A stretch of 64,000 nt of DNA from Chryseobacterium camelliae (GCF_027920545.1 NZ_CP115859.1:3131001-3195000); one strand, 5' to 3'. Positions 42,682-55,786 are shown, numbered from the stretch's first letter. Numbers and translations: made by a program. The notes: generated by a model not told the origin, from the sequence alone.

Positions 42682-44871
42682 ATGAGTATACCTCAAGCGT
42701 TTACAGAAACGATTACTCTTGCAGACGGAAGAGAAATCACACTTGAAACAGGGAAGCTGGCAAAACAGGCTGACGGATCTGTGGTAGTAAAAATGGGCGG
42801 AACAATGCTTTTAGCAACTGTTGTAGCCAATAAAGAAGCAAATCCGGGAGTGGATTTTTTACCTTTAACGGTAGATTACAGAGAGAAATTTTATGCAGGA
42901 GGTAGAATTCCGGGAAACTTTTTTCGTAGAGAAGCAAGACCTTCTGATCAGGAAATTTTAACAATGCGTTTGGTAGACAGAGTGCTACGTCCGCTTTTCC
43001 CTGAAGATTTCCATGCGGAAGTTCAGGTAATGATTTCATTAATTTCTTACGATGGGCAAACAATTCCTGATGATTTAGCAGGTTTAGCAGCTTCTGCAGC
43101 GATTGCTATTACTGATATTCCTTTCAACGGACCAATGTCTGAAGTAAGAGTGGTAAGATTCAACGGTGAGTTGGCGATCAATCCAAGCTACGAGCAGTTA
43201 AAAGATTCTGAACTTGATATTATGGTTGGAGCTACTAAAGACTCAATCGTAATGGTAGAAGGAGAGATGAAAGAGATCTCTGAGCAGGAAATGCTGGAAG
43301 CAATCATCTTCGCTCATGCTGAAATCAAAAAACAAATCGAAGCTCAGGAAAGATTAGCTGAAAAAGTAGGAAAAGCTTTCCCTAAAAGAGAATATTCTCA
43401 CGAAACTCACGACGAGGAAATTCGTGAAAAAGTTTGGAGAGAAACTTACGATAAAGTATACGAAGTGGCAAAAACTCCATCCGGAAAAGAAGAAAGAGGA
43501 GAAAAGTTCAAAGCGGTTCGTGAAGAGTTTTTAGCTCAATATGCTGATAATGAAGAAGAATTGGAAAGAGTAACACCTTTCGTAAAAGTATATTATCATG
43601 ATGTAGAAAAAGAAGCAATGCGTCAGATGATCCTTGAAGACAATATCCGTCTGGATGGCCGTGATCCTCAAACGATCCGTCCGATCTGGTCAGAAATTGA
43701 CTATCTTCCGGGAGCTCACGGTTCTGCAATCTTTACAAGAGGGGAAACTCAGTCTTTAACGGCTGTTACGTTAGGTTCCGTAAAAGATGCGAACATGGTA
43801 GACAGCGTAATCACTCAGCACGACGAAAAATTCTTCCTACATTATAATTTCCCTCCATTCTCAACAGGTGAAGCAAGACCTTTAAGAGGAACTTCAAGAA
43901 GAGAAGTAGGACACGGAAACTTAGCTCAAAGAGCTTTGCAGGCAGTAATTCCTGAAGAAAATCCATACACCATCAGAATTGTTTCTGATATCTTAGAATC
44001 AAACGGTTCGTCTTCAATGGCAACAGTTTGTGCAGGAACATTAGCATTAATGGATGCCGGTGTGCAAATTACAAAGCCCGTTTCAGGTATTGCAATGGGA
44101 TTGATCACTGACGTAAAATCAGGAAAATTCACGGTACTTTCAGATATCTTAGGAGATGAAGATCACCTTGGAGATATGGACTTTAAAGTAACGGGAACTG
44201 CAGACGGTATTACAGCTTGTCAGATGGATATCAAAATTCAGGGACTTTCTATGGACATCATGGAAAAAGCTTTGATGCAGGCAAGAGACGGAAGATTACA
44301 TATCTTAAATAAAATCACGGAAACGATCTCTGAACCAAGAGAAGATGTGAAACCTCACGCTCCGAAAATGGTGGTAATGGAAATTCCTAAAGATTTCATT
44401 GGTGCCGTAATCGGACCTGGTGGAAAAATCATTCAGCAAATGCAGAAAGATACGGAAACCGTTATCGCAATTGAAGAAATTGGTGAAATCGGACGTATTG
44501 AAATCGCAGGAACAGACAGAGAGAAAATTAACGCTGCTGTTGCTAAGATTAATGAAATTACTTTCGTACCGGTTGTAGGTGAAGTTTACAAAGGTAAAGT
44601 AGTGAAAGTAATGGATTTCGGAGCTTTTGTAGCTATTGCTAAAGGAACCGAAGGTCTTCTTCACATCTCGGAAATCGAGTGGAAGCGTTTAGACAAAGTT
44701 CCTTATGCGGAAGGTGATGAAGTTGAAGTAAAATTCATGGGGTATGATGATCGTAAGAAAATGAAACTTTCAAGAAAAGTTCTTCTACCAAGACCTCCAA
44801 AACCGGAAGCTAAACCAAAGCAAGAAGTACAAGCTCAGGCAGGAGGTGAAAAACCTGCTGAACAAGCTTAA
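42682..44871 (+). CDS. pnp: Polyribonucleotide nucleotidyltransferase (PNPase)
   Basis: This 729-residue protein has the full layout: a first RNase PH domain (15-145), a helical linker, a second RNase PH domain (about 330-550, with [20 protein letters not shown] and [16 protein letters not shown]), a KH domain ([15 protein letters not shown] near 575) and an S1 domain ([18 protein letters not shown] near 635). It degrades RNA from the 3' end with phosphate. The C-terminal tail is Pro/Lys/Gln-rich. Confidence 0.97.
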   Translation: MSIPQAFTETITLADGREITLETGKLAKQADGSVVVKMGGTMLLATVVANKEANPGVDFLPLTVDYREKFYAGGRIPGNFFRREARPSDQEILTMRLVDRVLRPLFPEDFHAEVQVMISLISYDGQTIPDDLAGLAASAAIAITDIPFNGPMSEVRVVRFNGELAINPSYEQLKDSELDIMVGATKDSIVMVEGEMKEISEQEMLEAIIFAHAEIKKQIEAQERLAEKVGKAFPKREYSHETHDEEIREKVWRETYDKVYEVAKTPSGKEERGEKFKAVREEFLAQYADNEEELERVTPFVKVYYHDVEKEAMRQMILEDNIRLDGRDPQTIRPIWSEIDYLPGAHGSAIFTRGETQSLTAVTLGSVKDANMVDSVITQHDEKFFLHYNFPPFSTGEARPLRGTSRREVGHGNLAQRALQAVIPEENPYTIRIVSDILESNGSSSMATVCAGTLALMDAGVQITKPVSGIAMGLITDVKSGKFTVLSDILGDEDHLGDMDFKVTGTADGITACQMDIKIQGLSMDIMEKALMQARDGRLHILNKITETISEPREDVKPHAPKMVVMEIPKDFIGAVIGPGGKIIQQMQKDTETVIAIEEIGEIGRIEIAGTDREKINAAVAKINEITFVPVVGEVYKGKVVKVMDFGAFVAIAKGTEGLLHISEIEWKRLDKVPYAEGDEVEVKFMGYDDRKKMKLSRKVLLPRPPKPEAKPKQEVQAQAGGEKPAEQA

Positions 44872-44880
44872 TAAAATAGA

Positions 44881-44907
44881 AACCACCGGAATTTCCGGTG
44901 GTTTTTT
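44881..44907 (+). terminator. Terminator after pnp
   Basis: AACCACCGG and CCGGTGGTT pair perfectly around AATTT, followed by a T-run. Confidence 0.85.
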
Positions 44908-45214
44908 GTTTTTATCTCTTTGATATTTTGATTATTTGATATCCGTTAATTTCATTTTTCGTATATTTGTATCTCATCAGTGAAAATTCTTTATCTTTAA
45001 ACTAAGAATAAGAATTTGGATATTCATTTTTTTCTTCTTTTCATTTTTTACTGCCGTTTAAAATTGTAAAGCGGCAATTTGGATCATCAATTAATGAAAA
45101 GCTTATAAAGAAGCTTAGATGTTTCTCTTTGAGAAATATAATGGTGTGGAATTAGTTTATTTTTATATCTAAGCTAATTAATAATACTCGATAATTTTAA
45201 TTTTATAATAATAT
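44908..45214 (+). promoter_or_regulatory. Promoter and long structured leader of the cold-shock-domain gene
   Basis: This gene-free stretch of about 307 bp holds TATATTTG (44962-44969), a -7 match, which implies a leader near 240 nt. In the leader, AGCTTAGAT (45112-45120) pairs perfectly with ATCTAAGCT (45167-45175). TTTCTC/GAGAAA (45122-45136) forms an inner hairpin. TGCCG/CGGCA (about 45052-45075) is a third pair. Long folded leaders are typical of cold-shock mRNAs. Confidence 0.5.
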
Positions 45215-45649
45215 ATGGCAGATTCTTTCTCTAAAAAAGAAAATTTCAAGAAGAAACAGCAAAAACAAAAAGAAAAAGCTTTACGTCGCGAAGAACGTAA
45301 AGAAAACAATGACAAAGGCAAAAGTCTTGATGAAATGTTTATGTATGTAGATGCAAACGGGCAACTGACATCTACACCACCTGATAATGATGAAAGAGTT
45401 GAAATAGATCTTGACAACATCCAGTTGGGTGCTGCTCCAATTGAAGCTGAAGAAGCTTTAAAAACAGGAATTGTAACTTTTTTAAGTGAAAAAGGTTATG
45501 GATTCATCACGGAAGATAAAACAAAAGAAAATATCTTCTTCCATAACAATAATTGTATAGATCCTATTAAAAAAGGAAATAAAGTATCTTTTGAAAAAGA
45601 AAAATCTCCGAAAGGATTTTCTGCAACAGAGATCAGATTGGTAAAATAA
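45215..45649 (+). CDS. Cold-shock-domain protein with basic N-terminal extension
   Basis: The C-terminal 65 of 144 residues are a cold-shock domain: TGIVTFLSEKGYGFITEDKTKENIFFHNNN and KGNKVSFEKEKSPKGFSATEIR, with the RNP-type aromatic residues GYGFI and IFFH. The first 45 residues are a highly charged Lys/Glu/Arg helix starting FSKKENFKKKQQKQKEK, an extension common in Bacteroidota members. It binds single-stranded RNA or DNA and probably acts as an RNA chaperone. Confidence 0.9.
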   Translation: MADSFSKKENFKKKQQKQKEKALRREERKENNDKGKSLDEMFMYVDANGQLTSTPPDNDERVEIDLDNIQLGAAPIEAEEALKTGIVTFLSEKGYGFITEDKTKENIFFHNNNCIDPIKKGNKVSFEKEKSPKGFSATEIRLVK

Positions 45650-45686
45650 TTAATCCCACCTCAGATTAATTTCTCAGATATAGTAG

Positions 45687-45713
45687 AATCCCTCAAAAAA
45701 AATGAGGGATTTT
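45687..45713 (+). terminator. Terminator after the cold-shock-domain gene
   Basis: AATCCCTCA and TGAGGGATT pair around an A-rich loop, followed by TTG. Confidence 0.65.
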
Positions 45714-45759
45714 GTATGTTTATAAATGACGAGATTTAATTATCTTTAAACAAAAACTT

Positions 45760-46113
45760 ATGAAAAAATTATTGCTTCTTTCTCTTATCGGTTTTGCTTC
45801 TTCTTCCTTTGCACAGACGGTAAATGATGTCCCTCTTAAAGATATTGAGGTTGATTATGTTCAGATTATCGGAACAGGAAGATCATTGAGCACCAAAGTA
45901 AATGTTGAAATTGATTTTGGACAGGAAACCAAGTCGATTTCCTTTAAAAACGGAACAAACATTAAAGACGAGAGAGGACGGAACATGAAGTTTAATTCAA
46001 TGATGGATGCGCTTAACTTTATGTCTGCAAACGGGTATTCCTTCCAGTTTGCTTACACTATGAATGATGAAAAAGATAAGGCGATTTATTATATTTTAAA
46101 GAAGAATAAATAA
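45760..46113 (+). CDS. Secreted hypothetical protein
   Basis: This 117-residue protein has a signal peptide (MKKLLLLSLIGFASSSFAQ). The mature 98 residues read as a small alpha/beta domain: DVPLKDIEVDYVQIIGTGRSLSTKVNVEIDFG, then a helix with MMDALNFMSANGYSF. It is probably periplasmic or surface attached. Function unknown. Confidence 0.6.
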   Translation: MKKLLLLSLIGFASSSFAQTVNDVPLKDIEVDYVQIIGTGRSLSTKVNVEIDFGQETKSISFKNGTNIKDERGRNMKFNSMMDALNFMSANGYSFQFAYTMNDEKDKAIYYILKKNK

Positions 46114-46116
46114 CAA

Positions 46117-46146
46117 AATCCACCGAAATTTTCGGTGGATTTTTAT
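46117..46146. terminator. Bidirectional terminator
   Basis: AAATCCACCGAAA and TTTCGGTGGATTT pair, with T-tracts on both strands, between convergent genes. Confidence 0.8.
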
Positions 46147-46160
46147 CGTACATTTTATGA

Positions 46161-48596
46161 TTATCCGTTTCCAATTCTCTGCTTAAGATCATCCGCACCA
46201 CCTGTTTTTCTGGGCTGCCCCGATTTTCCTGTCCCGAAATTGTAAGTATAGGAAAGCATGGCAACTCGGGTATCCCTTCTTACAATAAAATTTTCGACAT
46301 AGCTGTTATAGATGTTTCTTGCTTCAGGATTGCTTGTGAAGAAAATATCATTGAAAGAAAATTTGAGGGTGCTGTTGTTTTTAAATTTCTTCTGAGCACC
46401 GATATTTACAGACCACATCGGTTTCAGGAACATATAGGCATAGACTTCTTTTGCTTTATAATTTCCGTTTAGTTCGGCGGTAAATCCGTTTCCTAATTTA
46501 AAAGAATTATTACTGTTGAGATCAAAAGTGAAATTCCCCTGATTTTTGATAGAAGTATCAGAAATATTGCCGGTGTAACTTCCATAATAGAAATTCGCAT
46601 TATTGTTCATATCCCACCATTTCGTAACTTTTACCGGAGCAATCAGATTCAGTCCGAAATAGGAAGCCGAACTTAGGTTTTCATTGGCTTGAACGACAAC
46701 AATATTTCCGTTTTCAACAGTCGGTTTTAAAACATCGGTAATATTATTTTTTGTTTTACTGTAACTCAACGTTGCAAAATATTTATTGCTCAGACTGTAT
46801 GTAAATTCATAATTCATGGTAGTTTGCGGGTTCAGATCCGGGTTTCCTGCCTGATACGTCGTAAGATCCAGATAAAATTTAAAAGGATTAAGCTGTTTGT
46901 AAGTCGGTCTGGTAATTCTTCGGCTGAAATTGAGTTCTACCGTATTTTTATCATTCAGATCATAAGAAAAAACCGCGCTTGGGAATAATTGCGTATAATT
47001 CTTTTTATTAATTTGATTCGTGGTTATTTGATTTCCAGTAACATTCGTATTCTCTACTCTCAATCCGAAATTCACTTTGAATTTTTCCCAGTTTTTAATT
47101 AAATTTCCATAAACTGCATTAATATTTTCTTCGTAAATGAAATGATTGGTCTTGGAATAATCAAGCTCTAAATTCCCGGAGCTGGCATTAAAATACTGAA
47201 GATCATTATCCGCCTTTACAAAACTGGTTTTAATCCCGGCTTCTAATTTCCAGTTCTTTTTGAAAACTTTGGTAAGATCGGATTTCAGGGAATAAATATT
47301 CAGATTTCCACCCAAATCTCCCTTTAAATTATAAGGATTGGGTGCAGAGACAGTGGAAGGCAAAAGATTTCCATCGACATCAAAATTTCTGGTAATAAAA
47401 TTCTGCAATGAAGTGTTTGAATAATTGATATAATCTACATCTGTCGTCAGTTCCGAACCTAATGAATCGATGGTAAGCTTATGATTAAGGTTCAATGCAA
47501 TATTTTTCCAATGATCGCGGTTATTACTCGTTGTATTGGAACTTCCTGCCGGTTGATAATGATGATCCAAAATAGACGTATTATTATTGCTGGTCGGATC
47601 AAATCTGTTGCTGATAAAACCTACTGAAAATCCGAGGACATTCTTATCGTTCATGTAATAATCCATTCCAACTTTGGCGATGTGGTTTCGGAAATTCATT
47701 TTCAGGAAATTATCCTGGATATAGGCCTGCTTAAAATTTCCATTTTCATAAAAACTTCTGTCGAGAAGCAATTTATTGTAGAATTCACGGTAGGCAAAGC
47801 TGTAGTTCGCAAAAAGATTCACTTTTTTATTTCGGTGATTGATGCTGAAGCTATTGTTGTTTTTAATATATTTTCCTGTTCCCAAAGCCGTTGAAACACT
47901 TCCATTCGTTCCTTTTCGCTGGTCTTTTTTAAGCTTAATATTAATGATCGAAGTCCCGGCTGCATCATATTTTGAAGATGGGTTGGTGATAAATTCTACT
48001 TTTTCAACACTGGCAGAGGGAATTCCCCGAAGATAATTGGCAAGATCGGTTCCGTTCATCGGCGTATTTTTTCCGTCGATCTGTACCAAGAGATTGCCTT
48101 TCCCTCTCAGACTGATGTTGTCATTATTGTCAATTTTTACGCCCGGAGCTTTTTCCAGGACTTCAAAAGCAGAATTTCCGGTACTTACAATGCTGTTTTC
48201 AACATTCAGGATCATTTTTCCGTCCTGTCTTTCGATATAAGGTTTTGCTTTGGTAATCACCACGCTTTCAATCACTTTTTCGTTCAATGAAATGGAAGGC
48301 AGCGTTGTATTTTCTGTTACGGCAATGTTTTCAGATGTATATGTTTCTGCACCGTTTCGGTTGATCTTTAAGGAATAATTTCCCGAAGCGAGGTCATTAA
48401 AGCTAAAATTCCCTTTAGAATCGGCAATTTCAGTTTTCACCAGTTTGTTCTCGGAATTGAACAAATTAATTTCCATCTGATTCACCTTATCCGAATCAAT
48501 TTTTCCGGATAAAGAGAAATTCTGCAGCGTTTGCGCCGTCAGCAGGCTAAAGACTGAGATAAGCCAAAAGAAAACGAGTAAAAATATTCTGGTCAT
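46161..48596 (-). CDS. TonB-dependent-receptor-like outer-membrane protein (OMP_b-brl_3)
   Basis: This 811-residue protein has a signal peptide (MTRIFLLVFFWLISVFSLLTAQ), a carboxypeptidase-regulatory-like domain (25-105), a plug-like region (115-230, with VLEKAPGVKIDNNDNISLRGKGNLLVQIDGK) and an outer-membrane barrel (about 235-790) with FSRRITRPTYKQLNPF, typical of the family-3 receptors. The ligand cannot be read from sequence. The MarR gene starts 8 bp upstream, so the pair is likely one transcript under MarR control. Confidence 0.88.
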   Translation of the reverse strand: MTRIFLLVFFWLISVFSLLTAQTLQNFSLSGKIDSDKVNQMEINLFNSENKLVKTEIADSKGNFSFNDLASGNYSLKINRNGAETYTSENIAVTENTTLPSISLNEKVIESVVITKAKPYIERQDGKMILNVENSIVSTGNSAFEVLEKAPGVKIDNNDNISLRGKGNLLVQIDGKNTPMNGTDLANYLRGIPSASVEKVEFITNPSSKYDAAGTSIINIKLKKDQRKGTNGSVSTALGTGKYIKNNNSFSINHRNKKVNLFANYSFAYREFYNKLLLDRSFYENGNFKQAYIQDNFLKMNFRNHIAKVGMDYYMNDKNVLGFSVGFISNRFDPTSNNNTSILDHHYQPAGSSNTTSNNRDHWKNIALNLNHKLTIDSLGSELTTDVDYINYSNTSLQNFITRNFDVDGNLLPSTVSAPNPYNLKGDLGGNLNIYSLKSDLTKVFKKNWKLEAGIKTSFVKADNDLQYFNASSGNLELDYSKTNHFIYEENINAVYGNLIKNWEKFKVNFGLRVENTNVTGNQITTNQINKKNYTQLFPSAVFSYDLNDKNTVELNFSRRITRPTYKQLNPFKFYLDLTTYQAGNPDLNPQTTMNYEFTYSLSNKYFATLSYSKTKNNITDVLKPTVENGNIVVVQANENLSSASYFGLNLIAPVKVTKWWDMNNNANFYYGSYTGNISDTSIKNQGNFTFDLNSNNSFKLGNGFTAELNGNYKAKEVYAYMFLKPMWSVNIGAQKKFKNNSTLKFSFNDIFFTSNPEARNIYNSYVENFIVRRDTRVAMLSYTYNFGTGKSGQPRKTGGADDLKQRIGNG

Positions 48597-48604
48597 TGTG
48601 TTGA

Positions 48605-49042
48605 TTATTTAGAGGTAAGACAGTTTTTTGATATTTGGAGTAATGCAGCGTTCATGATTTTCATTTCTTCCTTGGAAATACCTTTCAAAGCAGTTTTTCG
48701 GTTATTCTCAACTAAATTTTGTATTTTTTTAATGATTTCTTTCCCGGTTGTCGTGATTTCGAGGTTGGTCTTTCTGCGGTCATCAGGATTTGAATTCCGG
48801 ATGATGTATTCTGATTTCACCAGCAATTCAATGATTCTTGTTACAGAAGCATTATCCTTAAAAACAAGATCTCCGATTTCATTTTGTATAATTCCGGGAT
48901 TTTCTAAAATAGCTTTAATAATCAGCCATTGGTCAATTGTAATGCTAAATCCGTTTGCTTTTAATTGCCTTTGAGCATAATTTCTGTACGCCCGGATCGC
49001 TTTATCGATGTTATAAAATATAATTGAATCTAACTTTTCCAT
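48605..49042 (-). CDS. MarR-family transcriptional regulator
   Basis: This 145-residue protein has the MarR winged helix: ITIDQWLIIKAILENPGIIQNEIGDLVFKDNASVTRIIELLVKSEYI and the wing RNSNPDDRRKTNLEITTTG. Flanking helices form the dimer interface. It probably regulates itself and the downstream receptor gene. AATTGATA / TATCAATT-type inverted sequences just upstream (about 49074-49100) are candidate operators. Confidence 0.88.
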   Translation of the reverse strand: MEKLDSIIFYNIDKAIRAYRNYAQRQLKANGFSITIDQWLIIKAILENPGIIQNEIGDLVFKDNASVTRIIELLVKSEYIIRNSNPDDRRKTNLEITTTGKEIIKKIQNLVENNRKTALKGISKEEMKIMNAALLQISKNCLTSK

Positions 49043-49152
49043 TGTTTAGAATTTTTAATTGAATTAAAATGACTTATCAATTATTGATATGTCAATTAAT
49101 TTGTTGCTCGAAATTTTGTTTTGTTACAATGGAGAAATAAATTTTTTAGATT

Positions 49153-49182
49153 AAAATAAAAACCACCGTTTTATGGTGGTTT
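49153..49182 (-). terminator. Terminator of the RlaP operon
   Basis: On the minus strand AACCACC and GGTGGTT pair around seven bases, followed by TTTATTTTAA. It lies 11 bp past the stop at 49193. Confidence 0.65.
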
Positions 49183-49192
49183 ATGAGTTAAA

Positions 49193-50284
49193 TTATTGAT
49201 AAAGATTTTCTCTAATCTCAATTAAAATCTTTGATGTTTTCTCCAAATCCGGATAATCCGGAAGAGTGGAAACAGAATGATAATGTTCAATAGATTTTAT
49301 CAGATTTTCCGCTTTCTTCATTACATTTTCATATGACCAGTTTCCAGCTTTGATGTCGAGTAGCTCATCACGGTTCTCTACACGAATATTCAATGAATTG
49401 GTTTTAAAAATCTGTTCACACGACTGCAAAAGACGAATCGTATGCATCATATTTTTACTGTCATAATTTTGTCCGTGATTCTGATTAACGTTGTAGCGGT
49501 CTTCATTTCGCTCCGAAACCCACTTCCAGTATTCACGATAATCTTTGCAATAGGTGGAATAAGCATCCAGGTTACAAAAAAGATAAGCAACAGGTTTTTC
49601 CTCTTTAGGAACCGATGAAACGGAAACCTGATTGGCTTCTTCATTCTGAATAATTCCTTTATAGTTCAGGTCTTCGGATTCGTCATAGAAAAGAGCGAAG
49701 ATTCCTTTGGTGTTGTCGAGACTTACCAAACCGCATTTTTCCTGTAAAAGACCACCCCGTCCTGCGGACACCCCTCCAGAGGAAGGGAATTCTCGCAGCC
49801 ATTTTTTCAACGGAACAGAACCTTGATCTTGCAAAATATAACAGAAATCAAGAATGGATTTTCTTTCTTTATCAATCGGATTGAGGATTTTTTTGTTGAG
49901 TCCTTTTGCCTTTTTGATTTGTGAAATCGCATAACCTGCAAAGGTATCTTTGCACAGTTTCGAAAGAAAATCTTCGGGTCTCAGCAAATCCATCAACGGG
50001 TTTTTATATTGAATGCAATCTTCCGGACTTGCCAGAATTTCTAAAATATTCGGATTGTTCTTTTGTAGCAATTCAACCAGTCTCCCTATTTCATAGTATG
50101 TAATATCATTTGTTTTATTGGAAATCTGAGGGATATAATTTAATCCAAAAAAATCTTCTTTCGGTATATAATACACTCCGCGAATATCTGTGTCGGAGTT
50201 TTCCGTTGCGAGCCCGAAAGAGCGGCTTCCTGAGATGGTCTCGAAGAGGATGAGGTTGCGGGATTTTAAGTATTTTATATCCAT
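49193..50284 (-). CDS. RlaP-type nucleotidyltransferase (COG3541)
   Basis: This 363-residue protein has the polymerase-beta nucleotidyltransferase motif GSRSFGLATENSDTDIRGVY near residues 19-38, with G-S and the D-x-D metal site. Then come FFGLNYIP and a helical C-terminal half. COG3541/PF10127 proteins are linked by comparative genomics to RNA repair with RNA ligases. Residues about 164-178 (FPSSGGVSAGRGG) are encoded by a genomic repeat and look like an in-frame insertion. The gene follows its paralogue by 9 bp. Confidence 0.8.
   Translation of the reverse strand: MDIKYLKSRNLILFETISGSRSFGLATENSDTDIRGVYYIPKEDFFGLNYIPQISNKTNDITYYEIGRLVELLQKNNPNILEILASPEDCIQYKNPLMDLLRPEDFLSKLCKDTFAGYAISQIKKAKGLNKKILNPIDKERKSILDFCYILQDQGSVPLKKWLREFPSSGGVSAGRGGLLQEKCGLVSLDNTKGIFALFYDESEDLNYKGIIQNEEANQVSVSSVPKEEKPVAYLFCNLDAYSTYCKDYREYWKWVSERNEDRYNVNQNHGQNYDSKNMMHTIRLLQSCEQIFKTNSLNIRVENRDELLDIKAGNWSYENVMKKAENLIKSIEHYHSVSTLPDYPDLEKTSKILIEIRENLYQ
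49752..49793. repeat. Repeat element inserted in frame in the nucleotidyltransferase gene
   Basis: CCACCCCGTCC...CACCCCTCCAGAGGAAGGGAA on the plus strand closely matches the intergenic repeat at 60214-60270 (CCACCCCGTC...CACCCCTCCAAGGGAGGGGAA). Within the gene it encodes REFPSSGGVSAGRGG without breaking the frame. Confidence 0.65.
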
Positions 50285-50293
50285 TTAATTAGT

Positions 50294-52542
<2,249 letters not shown>

Positions 52543-53325
52543 ATGAAAGCTCTAAAGAATGAACTGATTTATTTCGCAACGGCTCTGATGTTCTTCACTA
52601 GAATTCCTGTTCCGTTCAAAGTTCCGTATTCTAGTGAGATTATGAACAGATCCCAGAAATATTTTTCTTGGGTTGGATTATTGGTTGGAGTGATCAATGT
52701 TGCTATTTTCTATCTTTCTTTTCAGCTTTTTAACCTTGAAATAGCGATTGTTTTAATGATGATTTCAAGTGTTTTGCTGACTGGTGCTTTCCATGAAGAT
52801 GGCTTTACGGATGTTTGTGACAGTTTCGGAGGAGGTTATGGCAAAGAGAAAATTATGACCATCATGAAAGACAGTCGTGTTGGAGCTTATGGAGCGATTG
52901 GAATCATTTTGTTATTTGCCTTAAAATTTTTCAGCATTAAAGAACTGGGAAGTATTGATCTAACGAAAACTTTGGCTATCATTATTTTCGCCCATACATC
53001 AAGCCGGTTTATTTCCGGAACGATGATTTATACCCATCAGTATGTCACAGATATTGATGCCAGCAAATCAAAACCGTTGGCGAATAAACCATTGGATGGA
53101 AAGTCTTTATTCATAAGCTTTTTAGCCGTTCTTATTGCATTTTCATTGCTTCCGGATTGGCGATTAATTCCGGCTTTTATATTGGCTTATATCGGGAAGA
53201 TGTACCTGGGTTGGTATTTTAAAAAACATATCGGAGGGTATACCGGTGACTGTTTGGGAACGGTTCAGCAGGTTGGTGAGGTTTTATTCTATTTAGCAAC
53301 CATTATCGTATGGAAATTCATTTAA
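52543..53325 (+). CDS. cobS: Adenosylcobinamide-GDP ribazoletransferase
   Basis: This 260-residue integral membrane protein has the CobS signature HEDGFTDVCDSFGGGYGKEKIMTIMKDSRVGAYG near residue 87, whose Asp residues bind the metal, and about six membrane segments. The end GGYTGDCLGTVQQVGEV is also typical. It joins alpha-ribazole (phosphate) to adenosylcobinamide-GDP. Its stop overlaps the start of the phosphatase gene by 16 bp. Confidence 0.95.
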   Translation: MKALKNELIYFATALMFFTRIPVPFKVPYSSEIMNRSQKYFSWVGLLVGVINVAIFYLSFQLFNLEIAIVLMMISSVLLTGAFHEDGFTDVCDSFGGGYGKEKIMTIMKDSRVGAYGAIGIILLFALKFFSIKELGSIDLTKTLAIIIFAHTSSRFISGTMIYTHQYVTDIDASKSKPLANKPLDGKSLFISFLAVLIAFSLLPDWRLIPAFILAYIGKMYLGWYFKKHIGGYTGDCLGTVQQVGEVLFYLATIIVWKFI

Positions 53326-53864
53326 TTCGTCATACTGCGGTAGAAAATCCGGATCATTTGTGTTATGGATTTGCCGAAATGCCTTTAAGAAAAGACTTTG
53401 AAGAAGATTTAACGGTCGTGCAAATTGATAATGATTTTGATTTAATCGTTTCAAGCCCATCCCAACGCTGTCAGTTGCTAGCAAAATATTTTAAATTGAA
53501 TTACATAACTGATGAAAGAATCCATGAGATGAATTTCGGGGATTGGGAGCTGAAAAAATGGTCGGAAATTCCGGAAGAGGAAATCAATCCTTGGTATGAA
53601 GATTTTATTAATGTAAAAGCTAAAAACGGTGAGAATTTATTAGGAATGCAAACCCGTGTTTCTGAGTTCTGGAATGAGTTGATTTCGAAAGAAAATGTTG
53701 ATAAAGTTTTGATTGTAACCCATGCCGGAGTCATTCGATTGATCCTTCAGACTATTCTTCAGTTTCCTTTGGAAAATATATTTAATATTCAAATTGATTA
53801 TGGGAAAAGAGTTGTGGTTGATGTGAAAAACGAACTGGCTTCTATTAAAAAAGTGAATATTTAA
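53310..53864 (+). CDS. cobC: Histidine phosphatase, alpha-ribazole phosphatase type
   Basis: This 184-residue protein has the histidine-phosphatase pattern: LIRHTAV near the start (catalytic His), SSPSQRCQLLAKYF, a Glu in MNFGDWELKKW, and the second His in IVTHAGVIR. Overlap with cobS indicates it removes phosphate from adenosylcobalamin-5'-phosphate or alpha-ribazole-5'-phosphate. The substrate is inferred from context. Confidence 0.85.
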   Translation: MEIHLIRHTAVENPDHLCYGFAEMPLRKDFEEDLTVVQIDNDFDLIVSSPSQRCQLLAKYFKLNYITDERIHEMNFGDWELKKWSEIPEEEINPWYEDFINVKAKNGENLLGMQTRVSEFWNELISKENVDKVLIVTHAGVIRLILQTILQFPLENIFNIQIDYGKRVVVDVKNELASIKKVNI

Positions 53865-54031
53865 AATAAAAATAACCTTGCAAGATACATAGATCCGCAA
53901 GGTTGGGTTATCAGTTTTCTTTTTGACTTAAGCGCAAAGACGCAATTTGTTTTATTCTAATTTGTTTTAAGGCGCAAGGATTTTATTAAAGATAAAACTT
54001 ATTAGCACGAAAATTTTTAGCGGAAGTTTTA

Positions 54032-54073
54032 AAGTCTTGAACTTTTGTTTCTTTTGTTTCAAGACAAAAGAAA
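54032..54073. repeat. 42-bp hairpin repeat, copy 2
   Basis: It matches the copy at 51411-51452 with one base change and the same orientation. It sits between the convergent cobC and rtcB genes, 3 bp from the rtcB stop, and could also serve as a transcription terminator there. Confidence 0.8.
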
Positions 54074-54076
54074 TCT

Positions 54077-55583
<1,507 letters not shown>

Positions 55584-55774
55584 TAACCTTGATGAGATTC
55601 GAACTCACATTCCAAATTGGCATTGAGGCTGTAAATACGCTTCCCTACTTTTCTCAGAATTTCGGTGCTTCTGTAAACTCTACCCATTAGTCCGCGCAGG
55701 TCTAACCGGAATATCCCCAAACTCTACGAATACGTAAATTTTTCCGTAGGCTTTTCCTTTTAAGCTACAAGGTC
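55584..55774 (-). ncRNA. tRNA-like RNA with a 115-nt insertion, upstream of rtcB
   Basis: Read on the minus strand from 55774, the arms are as follows. Acceptor strand GACCTTG pairs with CAAGGTT at the 3' end (7 bp, one G-U), with discriminator A and no CCA. Then TA (positions 8-9) precedes D stem GCTT/AAGC with loop AAAAGGAA. An anticodon-position stem CTACG/CGTAG has a 16-nt loop. After 115 nt of insert comes T arm GTGAG TTCGAAT CTCAT. The insert can form hairpins TTAGACC...GGACTAA and CAGAA...TTCTG. No normal anticodon loop exists, so it is not a decoding tRNA. It is probably co-transcribed with rtcB. Confidence 0.7.
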
Positions 55775-55786
55775 ATTTTGTTGATG

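Noticed and set aside
55584..55774. Group I intron in a tRNA, or a tmRNA
   Set aside because: The insert is too short and I see no group I core elements. There is no alanine-type acceptor or tag reading frame as in tmRNA, and no intact anticodon arm after removing an insert.
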